Assembly (NCBI GenBank): GCA_934278995.1
Contig: CAKQWM010000001.1
Location: 310,001 to 374,000, forward strand
DNA: 64,000 bases
Direction: 5' to 3'
Origin: an uncultured Clostridia bacterium
GTDB taxonomy: Bacteria; Bacillota; Clostridia; Christensenellales; Borkfalkiaceae
Shown: in pieces, positions 24,546-33,907 of the stretch
Numbering within the stretch: position 1 is the first letter of the stretch
Layout of the letters: the number at the start of each line of letters is the position of its first letter
Program-made: the position numbers and the translations under genes
Notes under the pieces: model-generated
Told to the model about the DNA's origin: nothing
Databases searched by the model: none
What the model saw: only the letters and a program-made list of their open reading frames with translations

Positions 24546-25382
24546 ATGAAGTTAGACGTAAGATATGCAAATCATCCCGACGACAGCAAACGCTACGGGA
24601 CGGAGGAGTTAAGAGAAAAATATCTTGTCGAAAAAGTTTTTTCGGAAGACGAAATATTATTGACGTATTCTCATCAGGACAGAATAATTTTCGGCGGAGC
24701 GATGCCCGTCCGTGAAAAACTTTCACTCGAAGCGACGAAGGAACTCGGCTCGGAATACTTTCTTGAAAGAAGGGAAATGGGAATAATCAATATCGGAGGC
24801 GAAGGCGAAGTTACTTTGGACGGAAAAACTTACCTTCTTGGCAGAACCGACGGCTTATACGTCGGAATGGGAACGAAAGAAGTCGTTTTTTCCTCCGTTG
24901 ACGAAAACTCACCAGCCAAATTTTATATAAACTCGGCGCCTGCGCATAAAACGTACGAAACGGTGATTATCACCAAGGAAAAAGCAAAACACGTTCCGTG
25001 CGGCGAGGATATCAACCTCAATAAGAGAGTTATAAATCAATACGTTCACCCCGCCGTGTGTAAGTCCTGTCAACTCGTCATGGGTATGACCGAACTTGCT
25101 CCCACAAGCGTCTGGAATACGATGCCGTGTCATACCCACGAAAGGCGTATGGAAGTATATTTTTACTTCAATCTGGAACCGGAAGATTTTGTCGTTCACC
25201 TTATGGGGCAAAAACAGGAAACCCGTCATATCATCATGCGTAACGAACAGGCGGTTATTTCTCCGAGTTGGTCGATACACAGCGGCGTCGGCACGAGAGG
25301 ATATATCTTTATATGGGGTATGTGCGGAGAAAATCAGACCTTTACCGATATGGACGGAATTAAAAACTCCGAACTTAAATAA
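24546..25382 (+). CDS. kduI: 5-keto-4-deoxyuronate isomerase
   Basis: The 278-residue cupin protein matches KduI: DVRYANHPDD near the N-terminus and the zinc-binding HTHERRMEVYFYF. It converts 5-keto-4-deoxyuronate, which forms spontaneously from the unsaturated galacturonate released by GH105 or lyase action, to 2,5-diketo-3-deoxygluconate for KduD. ATG 24546 with AAGGAG 6 bases upstream is preferred to GTG 24525, which overlaps the previous stop. Confidence 0.95.
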   Translation: MKLDVRYANHPDDSKRYGTEELREKYLVEKVFSEDEILLTYSHQDRIIFGGAMPVREKLSLEATKELGSEYFLERREMGIINIGGEGEVTLDGKTYLLGRTDGLYVGMGTKEVVFSSVDENSPAKFYINSAPAHKTYETVIITKEKAKHVPCGEDINLNKRVINQYVHPAVCKSCQLVMGMTELAPTSVWNTMPCHTHERRMEVYFYFNLEPEDFVVHLMGQKQETRHIIMRNEQAVISPSWSIHSGVGTRGYIFIWGMCGENQTFTDMDGIKNSELK

Positions 25383-25433
25383 TCAATTATCAAATAAAAC
25401 CCGAATGAAAACTCTATAAAGCGAGAAGTAATC

Positions 25434-26531
25434 ATGTCATATCTTGTCTTAAAGGATATCAACAAAATATACCCTAACGGCTTTCATGCCGTACATAATT
25501 TCAATCTTGAAATAGAAAAGGGCGAATTTATCGTTTTGGTAGGACCTTCCGGATGCGGAAAGTCAACTACGCTTCGTATGATAGCGGGGCTTGAAAACAT
25601 TTCAAAAGGCGATTTTTACATGAACGATAAAAGGTGTAACGATCTGGGACCGAGAGAACGCGAGGTTGCCATGGTTTTCCAAAGTTACGCTTTGTATCCT
25701 CACATGTCCGTTTACGATAATCTTGCTTTCAGTCTTACTCTTCAGGGGGTGGACGAAGAAGTAATAGAAGAAAGAGTTCTCGCCACGGCAAAAATTCTCG
25801 GTCTTAGCGAATATCTCGACAGAAAACCGCGCGCGCTTTCGGGCGGACAACGACAGAGGGTTGCCGTAGGCAGGGCGATAATCCGTAAAGCGGGTGTGTT
25901 TTTAATGGACGAACCTTTATCTAACCTCGACGCCAAACAACGCGTTACCATGAGGTCGGAAATCACACAGATTCACCGCGAAACGGGCGCTACCACCGTT
26001 TACGTTACGCACGATCAGACCGAAGCCATGACAATGGCGGACAGAATCGTCGTAATGAAAGACGGGTATATTCATCAGGTAGGAACGCCTTACGAACTGT
26101 ATTTTAAACCGGTGAACATGTTCGTCGCGGGATTCATCGGAGAGCCTCCCATGAATTTCGTCGAAGGAATAATAAAGGGTAACGACTTTGAAGTAAACGG
26201 CGACAAACTCGATATCGGACACGTCCTCGACGAACAAACGATAGAAAAGTATCAGGGAAAAGAAGTCGTTTTCGGTTTCAGACCGGAGTCTGTTAAAATT
26301 TGCGGCGTTGACGATACGAATAACTGTTACGTGATAACTTCCAAAGTTGAACTTACCGAACTTTTAGGTGACAACACCAACGTTTACGCCGACACGGACG
26401 GGGTAAAGACCATATTAAAAATAGATCCGCACTACACGCCCGCAATCGATTCCGAATTTACTTTCGCCGTTCCCTATCAAAGCGTGTATATATTCGATAA
26501 AGAAACGGAAAACGTTATACAAACAAAATAA
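25434..26531 (+). CDS. msmX: ABC transporter ATPase, MsmX/UgpC/MalK family
   Basis: The 365-residue ATPase has Walker [10 protein letters not shown], the [10 protein letters not shown] signature, Walker [14 protein letters not shown], the H-loop Thr-His-Asp-Gln and a C-terminal OB-type regulatory domain (TOBE). This type energises sugar importers of the CUT1 family, often shared among several systems. It sits inside the kdu/uxa operon while the permeases lie 6 kb downstream. It may serve the LplBC permeases here, but a second ATPase (38241-39302) is nearer to them. Confidence 0.9.
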   Translation: MSYLVLKDINKIYPNGFHAVHNFNLEIEKGEFIVLVGPSGCGKSTTLRMIAGLENISKGDFYMNDKRCNDLGPREREVAMVFQSYALYPHMSVYDNLAFSLTLQGVDEEVIEERVLATAKILGLSEYLDRKPRALSGGQRQRVAVGRAIIRKAGVFLMDEPLSNLDAKQRVTMRSEITQIHRETGATTVYVTHDQTEAMTMADRIVVMKDGYIHQVGTPYELYFKPVNMFVAGFIGEPPMNFVEGIIKGNDFEVNGDKLDIGHVLDEQTIEKYQGKEVVFGFRPESVKICGVDDTNNCYVITSKVELTELLGDNTNVYADTDGVKTILKIDPHYTPAIDSEFTFAVPYQSVYIFDKETENVIQTK

Positions 26532-26548
26532 ATTTAAAGAGGCGGGTT

Positions 26549-27997
26549 ATGTTGCAACTTAACGCTCAGAATTATAATAAACCGAAAAGACCGATTAAAA
26601 TAATGCAGTTTGGCGAAGGCAACTTTTTAAGGGCTTTCGTAGAATGGATTTTGCAGGATTTAAACGACAAAAAGGCAATTTTGTCCGACGTCGTCGTCGT
26701 TCAGCCGATGCCTTTCGGCAGGGTGGAAGAATTAAGAAAACAGGACGGGCTTTATACAGTTTGTCTGGAAGGCATAAGTAACGGCAAAGAAGTCAAAACA
26801 AGGCAGATAATCGACCTACTTAGCGACTTTATAAATCCGTTTACCGATTACGAAGCCTTTTTGAAGTACGGCGAAAGCGAAGATCTCGAAGTGATTGTGT
26901 CAAACACCACCGAGGCGGGTATTGCTTTCGACGAGACCGATACGGATCAGTCGGTTTGCCCGAAAAGTTTTCCGGCAAAACTTCTCGCGCTGTTAAAAAG
27001 AAGATACGATTTCTTCCGCGGAGATAAATCCAGAGGGCTTGCAATAGTTCCGTGCGAACTTATCGACAACAACGGCGAAGAACTGAAAAAGGTTCTTTTA
27101 CAAATTGCAAAACTTATATATAACGACGAAAACTTTACCGAATGGCTCGAAAACGCAAATCATTATACCGATACTCTCGTTGACAGAATAGTTCCGGGCT
27201 TCCCGAAAGATACCGTCGATAAAATATGGCAAGAAACGGGCTTTACAGATAATAACGTGGTAAAAGCCGAAGCCTTCCATCTGTGGGTTTTAAAAGACGA
27301 ACCTTTCGTTCATGAAAAATTACCCGCCGACAAAACCGGGCTTAACGTTTTATTCGTACCCGATATAAAGCCTTATAAAGAAAGAAAGGTAAAACTTTTA
27401 AACGGCGCGCATACGGGAATGGTCCCTGTCGCTTACATGTGCGGGATCGATACGGTAAGAGAAGCCGTTACCGATACGGACGTGAGAAAATTCGTAAAAT
27501 CTCTTATGTACGACACGATAGCGCCGACGGTAAAATTACCCGAAAACGAATGTAAAAAATTCGCCGACAGCGTTCTGGAAAGGTTTGAAAATCCTTTTAT
27601 CAGACACGAACTTATGTCAATCGCGCTTAACGCCACCACGAAATTCAGAACGAGATTACTCGGAACTTACGGCGATTATCTTTTAAAGTTCGGCTCATGT
27701 CCCCGCGATATTTTGTTTTCTTTTGCCGCAATGGCGGTTTTCTACAAAGGTAAGCGCGGCGAAGAAGATATAAAATTGAACGATAATCCCGAATATATAG
27801 AATTCTGGAAAGAAGTATGGGCTGAATCCGACTGCGAAAAGGTCGCCCTGAAAGCGTTATCAAACGAGAGTATATGGCAAATAAAACTCGATACCGACGA
27901 AAACGTGAAAACGGTTGCCGGCTTTATAAAGGATATGCTTGATTTCGGCATGAGAAAGGCTTTACAAAAATATTTATCCGAAAAGAACAGAAAATAA
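26549..27997 (+). CDS. uxaB: Tagaturonate reductase (altronate oxidoreductase)
   Basis: The 482-residue protein is in the mannitol-dehydrogenase-like family, with the FGEGNFLRAF nucleotide-binding start and the KVKLLNGAHTG catalytic motif typical of UxaB. It reduces D-tagaturonate to D-altronate with NADH. AAAGAGG precedes the start. Its stop overlaps the uxaA start by one base, so the two are coupled. The order uxaB-uxaA-uxaC gives the full isomerase pathway for galacturonate. Confidence 0.95.
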   Translation: MLQLNAQNYNKPKRPIKIMQFGEGNFLRAFVEWILQDLNDKKAILSDVVVVQPMPFGRVEELRKQDGLYTVCLEGISNGKEVKTRQIIDLLSDFINPFTDYEAFLKYGESEDLEVIVSNTTEAGIAFDETDTDQSVCPKSFPAKLLALLKRRYDFFRGDKSRGLAIVPCELIDNNGEELKKVLLQIAKLIYNDENFTEWLENANHYTDTLVDRIVPGFPKDTVDKIWQETGFTDNNVVKAEAFHLWVLKDEPFVHEKLPADKTGLNVLFVPDIKPYKERKVKLLNGAHTGMVPVAYMCGIDTVREAVTDTDVRKFVKSLMYDTIAPTVKLPENECKKFADSVLERFENPFIRHELMSIALNATTKFRTRLLGTYGDYLLKFGSCPRDILFSFAAMAVFYKGKRGEEDIKLNDNPEYIEFWKEVWAESDCEKVALKALSNESIWQIKLDTDENVKTVAGFIKDMLDFGMRKALQKYLSEKNRK

Positions 27998-29475
27998 TGA
28001 TGAAGTCGATTCATATTTCCGATAAAGACAACGTGTCAGTCGCGCTTACCGATTTATTAAAAGGGGAGAGGGTTGAAGACGTCGTTTTAAAGGAAGATAT
28101 AAAACGCGGACATAAATTTTGCGTTCGCCCCATAAAAAGCGGTGAAAAAGTCATCAAGTACGGAAACGTTATAGGCACCGCCACGTCCGATATTTCGTTG
28201 GGCGAACACGTTCACGTTCATAACATGAAAACCGATTTGAGCGGACAATTAAAGTACGCCTATAAGCCCGTTATCGTTGAAAATTTAAAAAATGCAGACG
28301 ATAAAAAGATTAAAGCGTACAGACGCAAAAACGGCAAAATCGGAATCAGAAACGAACTTTGGGTGGTTCCGACGGTAGGTTGCGTCAACGCTCAGGCGAA
28401 AGAAATAGCGAATCTTTTCAATTTAAAATACAGGGCGAACGATTTTTTCGACGGTGCGGTTGCTTTTACTCACCCTTACGGGTGTTCGCAGGTGGGCGCC
28501 GACCATGAAAGAACGAAAAGAATACTTCAACAAATAGTAAAACATCCCAACGCCGGCGGGGTTTTGGTACTCGGACTCGGATGCGAAAACAATCGCATGG
28601 ACGCGTTTATCGAAACGCTTGGCGATTTCGATGAAAAAAGAGTGGAATTTTTGATAGCCCAACAGGTTAACGACGAAATCGACGAAGGCTTTAAAAGACT
28701 TGAAAAACTTTACCGCCGTCTTGAAAACGACCGTAGAGAAGACGCGTTTTTGTCGGAAATAAAAATAGGACTGAAATGCGGCGGTTCGGACGGACTTTCG
28801 GGCATCACGGCAAACCCTTTACTCGGAAGGCTTTCCGATTATATGGCTGCCGTAAACGGAACGACCGTTTTAACCGAAGTGCCGGAAATGTTCGGAGCCG
28901 AAACTTTGCTTATGTCAAGGGCGAAAGACGAAAAAGTTTATTCGGATATAGTCAAACTTATAAACGACTTCAAGGCTTATTATGAAAAAAACGGTCAGCC
29001 TTGTTATGAAAACCCGTCTCCCGGAAACAAGCAAGGGGGCATAACCACGCTTGAAGACAAATCGCTCGGATGCACGCAAAAGTCGGGCTATAGTACCGTT
29101 TGCGGGGTTGTTTTTGACGGAGAAAACATAGAAACAAACGGCTTGAATCTTTTGAACGGTCCCGGAAACGACATGGTCGCCTGTACGAATTTAGCGGCGG
29201 CGGGTTGTCAGATTATATTATTTACGACGGGCAGAGGAACTCCTTTCGGCGGAATTGTTCCGACGATAAAAATTTCCACTAATACGGAGTTATTCAATTT
29301 CAAAAGAAACTGGATAGACTTTAACGCGGGGGATCTTACCGAAGGCGCGACTTTCGGTGAAAAACTCGACGAACTCATAGGATTTATCTGCGACGTATCG
29401 GACGGCAAAAAAACGAAAAACGAAATCAATAACACGAGGGAAATCGCTATCTTTAAAACGGGCGTAACCTTATAA
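27997..29475 (+). CDS. uxaA: Altronate dehydratase
   Basis: The 492-residue protein has the N-terminal SAF domain (about 1-85, GEHVHVHNM) and the C-terminal iron-dependent UxaA domain with CGGSDGLSGITANP and GCTQKSG. It dehydrates D-altronate to 2-keto-3-deoxygluconate for KdgK. The length is that of the full two-domain enzyme. The start overlaps the uxaB stop. Bases 28260-28276 happen to match the intergenic repeat exactly, in frame as Tyr-Lys-Pro-Val-Ile. Confidence 0.95.
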   Translation: MMKSIHISDKDNVSVALTDLLKGERVEDVVLKEDIKRGHKFCVRPIKSGEKVIKYGNVIGTATSDISLGEHVHVHNMKTDLSGQLKYAYKPVIVENLKNADDKKIKAYRRKNGKIGIRNELWVVPTVGCVNAQAKEIANLFNLKYRANDFFDGAVAFTHPYGCSQVGADHERTKRILQQIVKHPNAGGVLVLGLGCENNRMDAFIETLGDFDEKRVEFLIAQQVNDEIDEGFKRLEKLYRRLENDRREDAFLSEIKIGLKCGGSDGLSGITANPLLGRLSDYMAAVNGTTVLTEVPEMFGAETLLMSRAKDEKVYSDIVKLINDFKAYYEKNGQPCYENPSPGNKQGGITTLEDKSLGCTQKSGYSTVCGVVFDGENIETNGLNLLNGPGNDMVACTNLAAAGCQIILFTTGRGTPFGGIVPTIKISTNTELFNFKRNWIDFNAGDLTEGATFGEKLDELIGFICDVSDGKKTKNEINNTREIAIFKTGVTL

Positions 29476-29484
29476 GAAGGAAAT

Positions 29485-30882
29485 ATGAAAGAATTTTTAA
29501 ACGAAGATTTTTTACTCGAAACCGAAACCGCAAAAATACTGTATCACGATTATGCCGAAAAAATGCCCATATTCGATTTTCATTGTCACTTAAGTTGTCG
29601 TGAAATTTACGAAGACAAAAAATTCCGTTCTATAACGGAAGCGTGGCTCGGCGGCGATCATTATAAATGGCGTTTGTTAAGAGAATACGGCGTTGACGAA
29701 AGTTATATAACGGGCGACAAATCCGATAAAGAAAAATTTAAAAAATACGCCGAAGTAATGCCTTACACGATAGGTAACCCCATCTATCACTGGACTCATC
29801 TTGAACTCAGACGGTTTTTCGGTATTTACGATATTTTATCTCCCGAAACCGCCGATAAAATTTACGAAGAAGCAAACGAAAAGTTAAAAACCCTGTCGGC
29901 GAGAGAACTTATAAAAAGAAGTAACGTAAAAACTCTTTTTACGACGGAAGACCCGACGGACGACCTTAAATGGCACGAACTGTTGAAAAAAGACGAAACT
30001 TTCGGCGTCGTCGTTTCCACGGCGTTCAGACCGGACAAGGCGATAAATATCGAACTTAAAGGTTATAAAGAATATCTTGAAAAACTCGGCGAATCCGCAG
30101 GCGTGAAAATCGACGGAATAGACGCTCTCGAAAACGCTTTGATTAAAAGAATAGAATATTTCGACGAATTCGGTTGCGTATGTTCCGACCATGCTCTCGA
30201 CGTGGTTATGTTTGAAGATGCGACGAAAGACGTCGTCGATAAAATAGTTAAAAAAGTCCTGAAAGGCGAAACTCTTACCAAAACCGAAGTCGAGCAGTAC
30301 AAGGGATACATCCTCGTATTTTTAGGAAAACAGTATCACGCAAGAAAGTGGGTTCAGCAATACCATATAGGGGCGCTCAGAAACAACTCATCCCGCTATA
30401 TGAATTTATTAGGACCGGATACCGGCTTCGACGCTACGGAAGATCAACCTTTCGCCAAAAAATTATCACGGATTTTAAACGCTCTGGACGAAGGCGACAA
30501 CCTTCCCAAAACCGTATTGTATTGTTTGAATCCGCGCGATAACGAAGTTTTAGCGACGATAATCAACTGTTTCCAGCAAAGCGGAGTCCCCGGTAAAATG
30601 CAATTCGGCTCGGCGTGGTGGTTTAACGATCAGAAAGACGGAATGTCGCGTCAGATGGAAGCCCTGATGCAAGTAGGGCTTATAAGCAAATTCGTCGGCA
30701 TGCTTACCGACAGCAGAAGTTTTCTCTCTTATACCCGCCACGAGTATTTCAGAAGAATACTCTGTAATAAATTAGGTAATCTTATCGAAAACGGAGAATA
30801 TCCTTACGAAGTCGAATTTGTCGGCGAGATAGTAAAAGACGTTTGCTATAACAACGCCGTAAAATATTTTTCTAAAAACTAA
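29485..30882 (+). CDS. uxaC: Uronate isomerase
   Basis: The 465-residue amidohydrolase-fold enzyme has the metal-binding FDFHCHLS at about residue 30 and the WWFNDQKDGM and TDSRSF motifs near the end, as in UxaC. It interconverts galacturonate with tagaturonate and glucuronate with fructuronate, the entry step of this pathway. It starts 9 bases after uxaA with GAAGGAAA as ribosome site and closes the operon; a repeat copy and terminator lie just after. Confidence 0.95.
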   Translation: MKEFLNEDFLLETETAKILYHDYAEKMPIFDFHCHLSCREIYEDKKFRSITEAWLGGDHYKWRLLREYGVDESYITGDKSDKEKFKKYAEVMPYTIGNPIYHWTHLELRRFFGIYDILSPETADKIYEEANEKLKTLSARELIKRSNVKTLFTTEDPTDDLKWHELLKKDETFGVVVSTAFRPDKAINIELKGYKEYLEKLGESAGVKIDGIDALENALIKRIEYFDEFGCVCSDHALDVVMFEDATKDVVDKIVKKVLKGETLTKTEVEQYKGYILVFLGKQYHARKWVQQYHIGALRNNSSRYMNLLGPDTGFDATEDQPFAKKLSRILNALDEGDNLPKTVLYCLNPRDNEVLATIINCFQQSGVPGKMQFGSAWWFNDQKDGMSRQMEALMQVGLISKFVGMLTDSRSFLSYTRHEYFRRILCNKLGNLIENGEYPYEVEFVGEIVKDVCYNNAVKYFSKN

Positions 30883-30889
30883 AAAGCGC

Positions 30890-30905
30890 ATAAACGGGCT
30901 TATAG
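30890..30905 (-). repeat. Copy 4 of the interspersed repeat
   Basis: This inverted copy begins 8 bases after the uxaC stop codon. Confidence 0.65.
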
Positions 30906-30915
30906 ACCGACTTTA

Positions 30916-30943
30916 TAATAAAAAAGGAGGCAAAAGCCTCCTT
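30916..30943 (-). terminator. Terminator of the pectin methylesterase gene
   Basis: A perfect 8-bp stem with an AAAA loop (30924-30943) is followed on the minus strand by an interrupted T-run. On the plus strand it has few Ts but could still slow polymerase leaving uxaC. Confidence 0.75.
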
Positions 30944-30979
30944 GATGGGATATACCGATTTGACGGGATATACTGACGA

Positions 30980-31891
30980 TTAAAAATCAAACTTGTCAAG
31001 CGCGCGGAGTAAAAATTCTTCCGCCTCCTTTAAAGAAAGTTTTCCTGCCCATTTTGCGCGGTCGTAAAAAACAGGCGAATACTCGGAAAACCTCGAAGTT
31101 TTTTCACGGTAAGTATCGTTCCAGTTTATAAAGCCGACCTCGGGAACGTGATCGTCGTACGCGCAGTTTATAAAGGTCGCCTTGCCGAAATCGCGCCAAG
31201 CCCTTGCAAGATAAACGGTTGGAGCGTTTTCGGATAAAAGACGGCAGTTATTGAAAACGAAACCGATATCGCACGACAACGGATGAGCGGGCGCCGCTAC
31301 GTAACCTATCTTGCGGTTATCGTTTAAAGACACTACGTCGCACTTATCGAACAAGGCGTTTCCCGTACCGAAAATAAAATCAACCGTGCCTTCTATACGG
31401 CAGTTTACGAATTTTTGGTATTTTTCACCTTCGTAGTATCTTAAAAAGTCGGGTAAAAACCCGTCGTATCGTACTACCAGATCGTCCGGAAGCGGTCCTA
31501 AAAACAAAGTATCCTGAGTGGAAGAAAACTTGCAGTTTTCTGCGGTAAAACGATTCCCGTAAACGGATAAAGCGACTTCTTGCCCTAAAACTTCAGGGCT
31601 TCCCGCGGTGTTTTCCACCGTCAGATTTTTCAGGGTAACGTTATCGGAAGTTACCGCTAACGTATAGGTTTGAAAGGTGCCTATTTCGACGCCTTCCCCG
31701 TTCAACTTTTTCGCGTAATCGTTATTTATCAGCACGGTGTCGAAACCGCAACCGATAACGGTAACGGAAGGAACGGACAGTTTGAATTTACCCTCGTATC
31801 TGCCTTTTTCAAGGTAAATTTCGGTAAACGGTTCTACTTCGTCGAAAACCTTCTGTAAGTCGTCTTTATCGTTTAAGTAAAGGGATTTCAT
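30980..31891 (-). CDS. Pectin methylesterase, CE8 family, apparently cytoplasmic
   Basis: The 303-residue protein is a right-handed beta-helix CE8 enzyme: the SSTQDTLFLG, GTVDFIFGTG (catalytic Asp) and YLARAW (Arg/Trp) motifs are present. It removes methyl groups from esterified galacturonate. The start at 31891 has CCTCC (ribosome site, read on minus) at 31899-31903; a longer frame to 31936 crosses the promoter. No signal peptide is seen, so it would act on imported methylated oligomers and release methanol in the cytoplasm. It is the only minus-strand gene in the pectin locus. Confidence 0.93.
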   Translation of the reverse strand: MKSLYLNDKDDLQKVFDEVEPFTEIYLEKGRYEGKFKLSVPSVTVIGCGFDTVLINNDYAKKLNGEGVEIGTFQTYTLAVTSDNVTLKNLTVENTAGSPEVLGQEVALSVYGNRFTAENCKFSSTQDTLFLGPLPDDLVVRYDGFLPDFLRYYEGEKYQKFVNCRIEGTVDFIFGTGNALFDKCDVVSLNDNRKIGYVAAPAHPLSCDIGFVFNNCRLLSENAPTVYLARAWRDFGKATFINCAYDDHVPEVGFINWNDTYREKTSRFSEYSPVFYDRAKWAGKLSLKEAEEFLLRALDKFDF

Positions 31892-31924
31892 AAAAAAACC
31901 TCCTGTAATTATTCCACGTTGCAA

Positions 31925-31953
31925 ATTATAGCACAAGGACGGGAAATTTACAA
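31925..31953 (-). promoter_or_regulatory. Promoter of the pectin methylesterase gene
   Basis: On the minus strand TTGTAA (plus 31948-31953) and TATAAT (plus 31925-31930) are 17 bases apart. Predicted +1 is near 31918, giving a 27-base leader with a good ribosome site. Confidence 0.78.
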
Positions 31954-31999
31954 CGAAATAATAAAAAAAGGTAAAAACGGATTTTGTTTTTACAAAAAA

Positions 32000-32038
32000 G
32001 CACCCATGGGTGCTTTGCGGTTTATGCTAAACCGCAAA
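32000..32038. other. Two adjacent perfect hairpins
   Basis: A 14-base palindrome (32000-32013, 6-bp arms) abuts an 11-bp stem with a 3-base loop (32014-32038). On the minus strand the first is followed by a T-run. They sit between the divergent pectin methylesterase and the membrane gene at 32076, outside both coding regions. They could be a minus-strand terminator or a leader structure for the plus-strand gene. Confidence 0.55.
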
Positions 32039-32075
32039 ATCACTTATAAAGGAAACACTGAAAAAGGTAAAAGCG

Positions 32076-32675
32076 TTGCACAAAAATCTGACGTTCAAAC
32101 AATATAAAGCGATAGACTTAAGCCTCTTTGCGATTATCCTCGTCGTTTTGGAAGGCATAATCGTAACGTTGTCTAATACGCTTATCAACGTAAATTTTAC
32201 CGTAACGATTACTTATCTTATTATATCGCTCGTAATAATCAGGTGGGGCGCGTGGGGAGCGATTCATTGCGTTCTTTCAGGGCTTACCTTTGCGATAGCC
32301 TCAAAGGGAGATATCGGGCAGATAGTATCTTTCGCAACGGGGAATCTTTTCGCGTTAACTTCTATTATCTATCTTAAACTTATAGGGAAAGAAAAGGTGA
32401 GAAACAGTTTTTCTCTTTCTTCTCTTTTCGTCGTCATTATCTATCTTATGATGGCGATAGGGCGGGGCGCGATGCTTGCCGTTATAAAACAAGCAAACTT
32501 TTTCGGTCTTGTTTCGGCAACGCTTACCACCGATATTTTAAGCCTTACGGTAACGCTTATTATAACGCTTTTTATAAGAAAGCAGGACGGGCTTTTTGAA
32601 GATCAGAAGGCGTATCTTATAAGAACGCAAAAGGAAAGAGAAAAAAGTTTAAGTGGCGTAGATGGGGAAGATTGA
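32076..32675 (+). CDS. Integral membrane protein, ECF-S-component-like
   Basis: The 199-residue protein has about six hydrophobic helices and a short basic tail. Build and size resemble substrate-binding S components of energy-coupling-factor transporters, but a specific family motif is not recognised and no EcfA/EcfT is nearby. The start is probably TTG 32076 with AAAGGT upstream; no ATG precedes the first helix. It is placed between the methylesterase and the ABC permeases, so it may import a vitamin or a small pectin-derived solute. Confidence in the function is low. Confidence 0.6.
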   Translation: MHKNLTFKQYKAIDLSLFAIILVVLEGIIVTLSNTLINVNFTVTITYLIISLVIIRWGAWGAIHCVLSGLTFAIASKGDIGQIVSFATGNLFALTSIIYLKLIGKEKVRNSFSLSSLFVVIIYLMMAIGRGAMLAVIKQANFFGLVSATLTTDILSLTVTLIITLFIRKQDGLFEDQKAYLIRTQKEREKSLSGVDGED

Positions 32676-32688
32676 TAAATAAAAACGC

Positions 32689-32705
32689 CGATAACGGGCT
32701 TATAG
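32689..32705 (-). repeat. Copy 5 of the CTATAAGCCCGTTATCG repeat
   Basis: This inverted exact consensus copy lies 14 bases after the stop of the membrane gene at 32076-32675. A small GC hairpin (32767-32779) follows before the permease operon. Confidence 0.7.
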
Positions 32706-32837
32706 ACCTGCTTTTTAAATCAAGACTGTCGAAATTAAGGAAAAAATACGATTAAGATACGTATAACCGCCTCGGGCGGAAACCATATAAATAACGATTT
32801 ATAAAATCAAAAACGGGCAACCAAGCGGAGGAATCTG

Positions 32838-33893
32838 ATGAAAGCGAAGGCGCTTGACAATTACATAATTTACGATCAGGAAACGAAAACGTACAAATTA
32901 GACCCCGAACAAGCGGTCAGAGACGACGTAGAAAAAAACCGCGTCATAAACACGGTTAAAACCGTGCTTAAAGACTGGCGGTTATACCTTATGCTCGTCC
33001 CTATGCTTTTAGTGTTCTTATTCTGGCGTTATTTTCCCATGTACGAACTTTTAGGGTGCTTTAAACTTACCGAAGTCGGAAAACACGTTGCGGATCAATA
33101 CTTTATAGGACTTGGAAACTTCCGTCAACTTATGTTTACGGGCGGGAGTTTGTCAAGCGATTTCTGGCGCGCCTTAAGAAACACCTTTTTGTTGAGTTTT
33201 TACGGGCTTTGTTTCGGTTTTCCGATGCCTATAATACTCGCGCTTTTCTTCAACGAAATAAAGTCGAATTTAATGCGCAGCGTTTATCAGGTAATGACCT
33301 ATCTTCCCAAGTTTATGTCCACCGTCGTTATGACGACTTTGGTGATAATGCTCGTTAAAGAGCAGGATATAGTTTCCCACATGGGTATCGTATCGACGTT
33401 TTTATCCAAACTCGGCATTGTTTCCGACGGCGCGGCAAAAGCGGGGCTGTTGAACGATCCGAAGTATTTCAGAGCCATTTATCAGATAAGCGGTATCTGG
33501 GAAACCGCGGGTTACGACAGCATAGTTTTCTTCGCCGCGATAATCGCTGTAAGCCCGACGAGTTACGAAGCGGCTCAGATAGACGGCGCGGGTAAAATGG
33601 CGCAGATGAAGTACGTAGTGCTTCCGAGTATTTTATCCACCGTGGTCATAATGCTCATAACCCGCATAGGGCATCTTTTAAGCATCGGTTATGAAAAAGT
33701 CATACTTTTATATAACGCGAAAATATACGAAACCGCAGACGTCGTTTCTACCTTCGCGGCAAGATACGGCGTGGAAGGATCTTTGCAAGGCGTTGCTTCC
33801 GCCGCCGAAATGCTTAACAACGTTATCGGCATGATTCTGGTTATCGGCGCAAACACGATTGCAAGAAAAGCCTCCGACGTATCGCTCTACTAA
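32838..33893 (+). CDS. lplB: Sugar ABC transporter permease, LplB type
   Basis: The 351-residue permease has a cytoplasmic N-terminal extension of about 50 residues, six TM helices and the EAA loop YEAAQIDGAGKMAQMKYVVLPS that docks the ATPase. It belongs to the LplB/YtcP-YteP branch of CUT1 importers, which in Bacillus carries oligogalacturonides or rhamnogalacturonides. GGAGG precedes ATG 32838. It forms an operon with the next permease and binding protein. Confidence 0.93.
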   Translation: MKAKALDNYIIYDQETKTYKLDPEQAVRDDVEKNRVINTVKTVLKDWRLYLMLVPMLLVFLFWRYFPMYELLGCFKLTEVGKHVADQYFIGLGNFRQLMFTGGSLSSDFWRALRNTFLLSFYGLCFGFPMPIILALFFNEIKSNLMRSVYQVMTYLPKFMSTVVMTTLVIMLVKEQDIVSHMGIVSTFLSKLGIVSDGAAKAGLLNDPKYFRAIYQISGIWETAGYDSIVFFAAIIAVSPTSYEAAQIDGAGKMAQMKYVVLPSILSTVVIMLITRIGHLLSIGYEKVILLYNAKIYETADVVSTFAARYGVEGSLQGVASAAEMLNNVIGMILVIGANTIARKASDVSLY

Positions 33894-33907
33894 AAGGGGA
33901 AGATAAA

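Noticed and set aside
31919..32107. 62-codon plus-strand frame over the divergent region
   Set aside because: It runs through the methylesterase promoter and both hairpins and overlaps the start of the membrane gene; it lacks a ribosome site.
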